Origin: an uncultured Collinsella sp.
GTDB taxonomy: Bacteria; Actinomycetota; Coriobacteriia; Coriobacteriales; Coriobacteriaceae
DNA length: 8,041 nucleotides
Direction: 5' to 3'
NCBI GenBank assembly: GCA_900549135.1
Contig: URNI01000086.1
Span: forward strand, 1 to 8,041
Part shown: positions 7,054-8,041 of the stretch, in pieces
Layout of the letters: each line of letters starts with the position of its first letter
How positions within the stretch are numbered: the stretch's first letter is position 1
The notes under the pieces: generated by a model
What the model was told of the DNA's origin: nothing
The model's input: only the letters and a program-made list of their open reading frames with translations
The model's database searches: none
Translations under genes and position numbers: made by a program

Positions 7054-7818
7054 CTAGTGGCAGCTGCAGCCCTCATGTCCGTCATGGTCGTGGTGACCGT
7101 GGCAGCCGCAGGACTCGCCATGCTCGTGGATGTGCTCGTGATCATGTCCATGGCAGTCGCAGGTGGCCTCGCCGTTCTGTGCGAGCGTGCCGGCGATAAG
7201 TGCCTCGACGCAAGTGTCGCAGTTGCCCTGGGCACCTGCGTATACCGTGATGCCGGCTTGTGCAAGCGCGTTGATAGCGCCACCGCCGATACCGCCGCAG
7301 ATGAGCGTGTCAACGCCGCCGTTGGCAAGCAGACCCGCCAGCGCGCCGTGACCGGTGCCGCCGGTGCCTACGACCTGCTCGTTGAGCACCTTGCCGTCCT
7401 GGATGTCGTAGATCTTGAACTGCTCGCTGCGGCCAAAGTGCATAAAGATGTTGCCGTTGTCGTACGTCGTTGCCACCCTCATGGTGCCGACCTCCTTTGC
7501 TGGCCATGCGGCCGTCGTCGTGGTGATGGGGGAGTATGCGATATTGCCGCCTTCGATACACAGTGCGCGCCCGTTGACCAGCGCGTTTGCCACCTTGCGA
7601 TGTGCGCGGCTGCAGATGGCCGCCACGGTGGCGCGGGCAATGCCCATGTGCTGGGCGACGGCCTCCTGATTGAGGCCTTCCAGGTCACACAGCCGCAGGA
7701 CTTCGAGCTCGTCGACCGTCATGTCGATGGCGTCTCCGCTGGCAAGGCCGTCGGGGGTAAAGCCGCGATATTCGGGGATGATCCCAACACGGCGTAATTT
7801 TTCGCGTCTTCCTGCCAT
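7054..7818 (-). CDS. DUF134 (UPF0251) DNA-binding domain fused to a NifX/NafY-like metallocluster-binding domain
   Basis: Probable one-component transcriptional regulator of 254 residues that may sense a metal or Fe-S type cluster. Residues 1-97 match DUF134/UPF0251: start MAGRREKLRRVGIIPEY, acidic helix MTVDELEVLRLCDLEGLNQE, and a helix-turn-helix at about 48-72 (NQEAVAQHMGIARATVAAI), ending ALVNGRALCIEGG. A Thr/Ala-rich linker (about 98-112) leads to a NifX/NafY-type domain (113-219): MRVATTYDNGNIFMHFGRSEQFKIYDIQDG, then GTGGTGHGALAGLLANGGVDTLICGGIGGGA and NCDTC at 199-203. The tail (220-254) has 6 Cys and 12 His, with three CxCH motifs. The start is the ATG at 7818, preceded by GGAGAG; an in-frame ATG at 7965 would add 49 residues unlike the family and run through the regulatory region. 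NifX-like domains bind FeMo-cofactor precursors in diazotrophs, but no nitrogenase gene is near, so the ligand here is unknown. The two-domain architecture has relatives in other anaerobes as far as I recall; the regulatory role is inference. Confidence 0.88.
   Translation of the reverse strand: MAGRREKLRRVGIIPEYRGFTPDGLASGDAIDMTVDELEVLRLCDLEGLNQEAVAQHMGIARATVAAICSRAHRKVANALVNGRALCIEGGNIAYSPITTTTAAWPAKEVGTMRVATTYDNGNIFMHFGRSEQFKIYDIQDGKVLNEQVVGTGGTGHGALAGLLANGGVDTLICGGIGGGAINALAQAGITVYAGAQGNCDTCVEALIAGTLAQNGEATCDCHGHDHEHIHEHGESCGCHGHHDHDGHEGCSCH
7057..7161 (-). repeat. Cys/His-rich metal-binding tail with three CxCH units
   Basis: Encodes residues 220-254 of the fusion protein. The motifs CDCH (220-223), CGCH (237-240) and CSCH (251-254) are separated by runs of alternating His and acidic residues (for example HGHDHEHIHEHGE). 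The repeated TGGCAG-type sequence on the + strand shows the same units at DNA level. Such a tail would be expected to bind soft or borderline metals such as Zn, Ni, Cu or Co, or to store or donate them; the specific metal cannot be read from the sequence. Confidence 0.75.
7480..7498 (-). promoter_or_regulatory. internal Shine-Dalgarno and ATG at the domain junction
   Basis: On the - strand, AAAGGAGGT (7498-7490) lies 8 bases upstream of an in-frame ATG at 7482. This ATG is exactly the first residue of the NifX-like domain (MRVATTYDNG, residue 113). Initiation here would give a free 142-residue NifX-like protein with the Cys/His tail (7054-7482), in addition to the full fusion. The linker residues it encodes (AKEVGT) are not conserved domain sequence. 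This could be functional dual translation or a relic of two formerly separate genes that fused. Confidence 0.55.
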
Positions 7819-7821
7819 ACA

Positions 7822-7827
7822 CTCTCC
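7822..7827 (-). promoter_or_regulatory. Shine-Dalgarno site of the DUF134-NifX gene
   Basis: GGAGAG on the - strand (the GGAG core ends 5 bases before the ATG at 7818). It selects this ATG over the upstream in-frame ATG at 7965 and matches the expected DUF134 N-terminus. Confidence 0.7.
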
Positions 7828-7832
7828 AAATC

Positions 7833-7844
7833 TGACATATGTCA
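7833..7844. promoter_or_regulatory. operator-like palindrome, copy 1 (proximal)
   Basis: TGACATATGTCA is a perfect 12-bp palindrome that ends 14 bases before the start codon of the fusion gene. With flanks (TCTGACATATGTCAAC) it matches copy 2, read on the other strand, at 14 of 16 positions. It probably binds a dimeric helix-turn-helix regulator; the adjacent DUF134 protein is the natural candidate, by inference. Occupancy here would block transcription start or elongation of the fusion gene. Confidence 0.6.
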
Positions 7845-7849
7845 ACAAT

Positions 7850-7877
7850 AGAATAGCGAGCGAGCGGAACCGTGCAA
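7850..7877 (-). promoter_or_regulatory. possible promoter of the DUF134-NifX gene
   Basis: On the - strand, TTGCAC (7877-7872) and TATTCT (7855-7850) are separated by 16 bases, weak matches (3/6 and 4/6) to the -35 and -10 elements. The pair lies between the two palindromes, and the predicted start of transcription falls at or in copy 1, a layout typical of autoregulated genes. The weak matches make this tentative. Confidence 0.3.
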
Positions 7878-7885
7878 GGTATTCT

Positions 7886-7897
7886 TGGCATATGTCA
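7886..7897. promoter_or_regulatory. operator-like palindrome, copy 2 (distal)
   Basis: TGGCATATGTCA matches copy 1 at 11 of 12 positions. The centres of the two copies are 53 bp apart, close to five turns of B-DNA, so dimers bound at both would sit on the same face and could interact. It lies about 100 bp upstream of the -10 element of the rightward gene, so it could serve either direction. Confidence 0.55.
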
Positions 7898-7994
7898 GAA
7901 AAAGGTAAAGGTGTTCCGCTTGCGAATGCGAGCCATGCTGCCGTGCATTGCGTGTGCCCGTCCAAGTGTCCAATCCGACACAGGGTGCCTGGGC

Positions 7995-8000
7995 TACAAT
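7995..8000 (+). promoter_or_regulatory. probable -10 element for the rightward gene
   Basis: TACAAT (5 of 6 to TATAAT) lies 34 bases before the ATG at 8035, a spacing suited to a short leader. No good -35 is present at 16-18 bases; CCGACA (7975-7980) is a partial match but only 14 bases away, so activation by a bound regulator or another sigma factor is possible. Confidence 0.4.
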
Positions 8001-8034
8001 GAATCTCGCTTGTAGGCGACTGACAGGAGGGTCA

Positions 8035-8041
8035 ATGAGCA
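8035..8041 (+). CDS. start of a rightward gene, cut by the window edge
   Basis: An ATG (first residues Met-Ser) follows the strong ribosome-binding site AGGAGGG (8025-8031). Only two codons are in the window, so the product cannot be identified. It is divergent from the DUF134-NifX gene and shares its 216-base upstream region, making it a candidate target of that regulator. Confidence 0.65.

Noticed and set aside
6952..7797. 281-residue + strand reading frame opposite the DUF134-NifX gene
   Set aside because: It is an antisense shadow produced by the high G/C third positions of the real gene; it starts at the base of the terminator hairpin, and its product shows no domain I recognise.
7819..7965. 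N-terminal extension of the DUF134-NifX gene from an ATG at 7965
   Set aside because: The extra 49 residues do not resemble DUF134 proteins, no good ribosome-binding site precedes it, and the region holds the paired palindromes. The ATG at 7818 gives the family-typical N-terminus.
7892..8002. Small + strand reading frame of 36 residues starting inside the distal palindrome, with three Cys and three His
   Set aside because: No ribosome-binding site at a proper distance (nearest AAGG is 12 bases away), its second half uses codons rare in this window (CGA, AGG, CTA), and its end overlaps the probable -10 element of the next gene. It could be a leader peptide, but support is too weak.
1..8041. 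tRNA, rRNA, CRISPR arrays, insertion sequences or attachment sites
   Set aside because: None were seen: the window is almost fully occupied by protein-coding genes, and the two intergenic regions contain only the hairpin and the regulatory sites listed.

Overview
The window looks like chromosomal DNA from a high-GC actinobacterium of the class Coriobacteriia, most likely Collinsella or a close relative. This rests on codon use strongly biased to G/C third positions, the gene order acpP-rnc-smc-ftsY-ffh, and the character of the proteins. It is an inference from pattern recognition; no database search was run.

Bases 1-6937 form one dense, co-directional housekeeping run on the + strand: acyl carrier protein (acpP), ribonuclease III (rnc), the chromosome-condensation ATPase SMC (smc), the SRP receptor FtsY (ftsY) and the SRP GTPase Ffh (ffh). 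Gaps are 3, 10, -1 and 10 bases, so the genes are very probably co-transcribed and partly translationally coupled. No promoter is visible inside the run. Upstream genes of the cluster (often plsX and rpmF) would lie off the left edge. FtsY and Ffh are the two partner GTPases of co-translational membrane targeting. SMC and RNase III serve chromosome organisation and RNA processing, and ACP carries acyl chains for lipid synthesis. Several of these proteins carry substitutions at normally conserved positions: ACP NSL instead of DSL, RNase III Asn at a metal-binding Asp, an altered SMC hinge glycine motif, and an altered Ffh RNA-binding motif.

Bases 6938-7053 separate convergent genes and contain a perfect 17-bp hairpin that should terminate the operon.

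Bases 7054-7818 (- strand) encode a 254-residue fusion: an N-terminal DUF134/UPF0251 helix-turn-helix domain, a C-terminal NifX/NafY-like (dinitrogenase iron-molybdenum cofactor-binding type) domain, and a 35-residue tail with 6 Cys and 12 His. A near-perfect Shine-Dalgarno and ATG sit exactly at the junction of the two domains, so a second, shorter product may be made. Bases 7819-8034 are a divergent regulatory region with two copies of a TGACATATGTCA-type palindrome 53 bp apart, in inverted orientation. A new + strand gene begins at 8035 and runs off the right edge. The fusion gene with its paired operators is the most interesting part of the window: it looks like a self-regulating metal or Fe-S responsive transcription factor.
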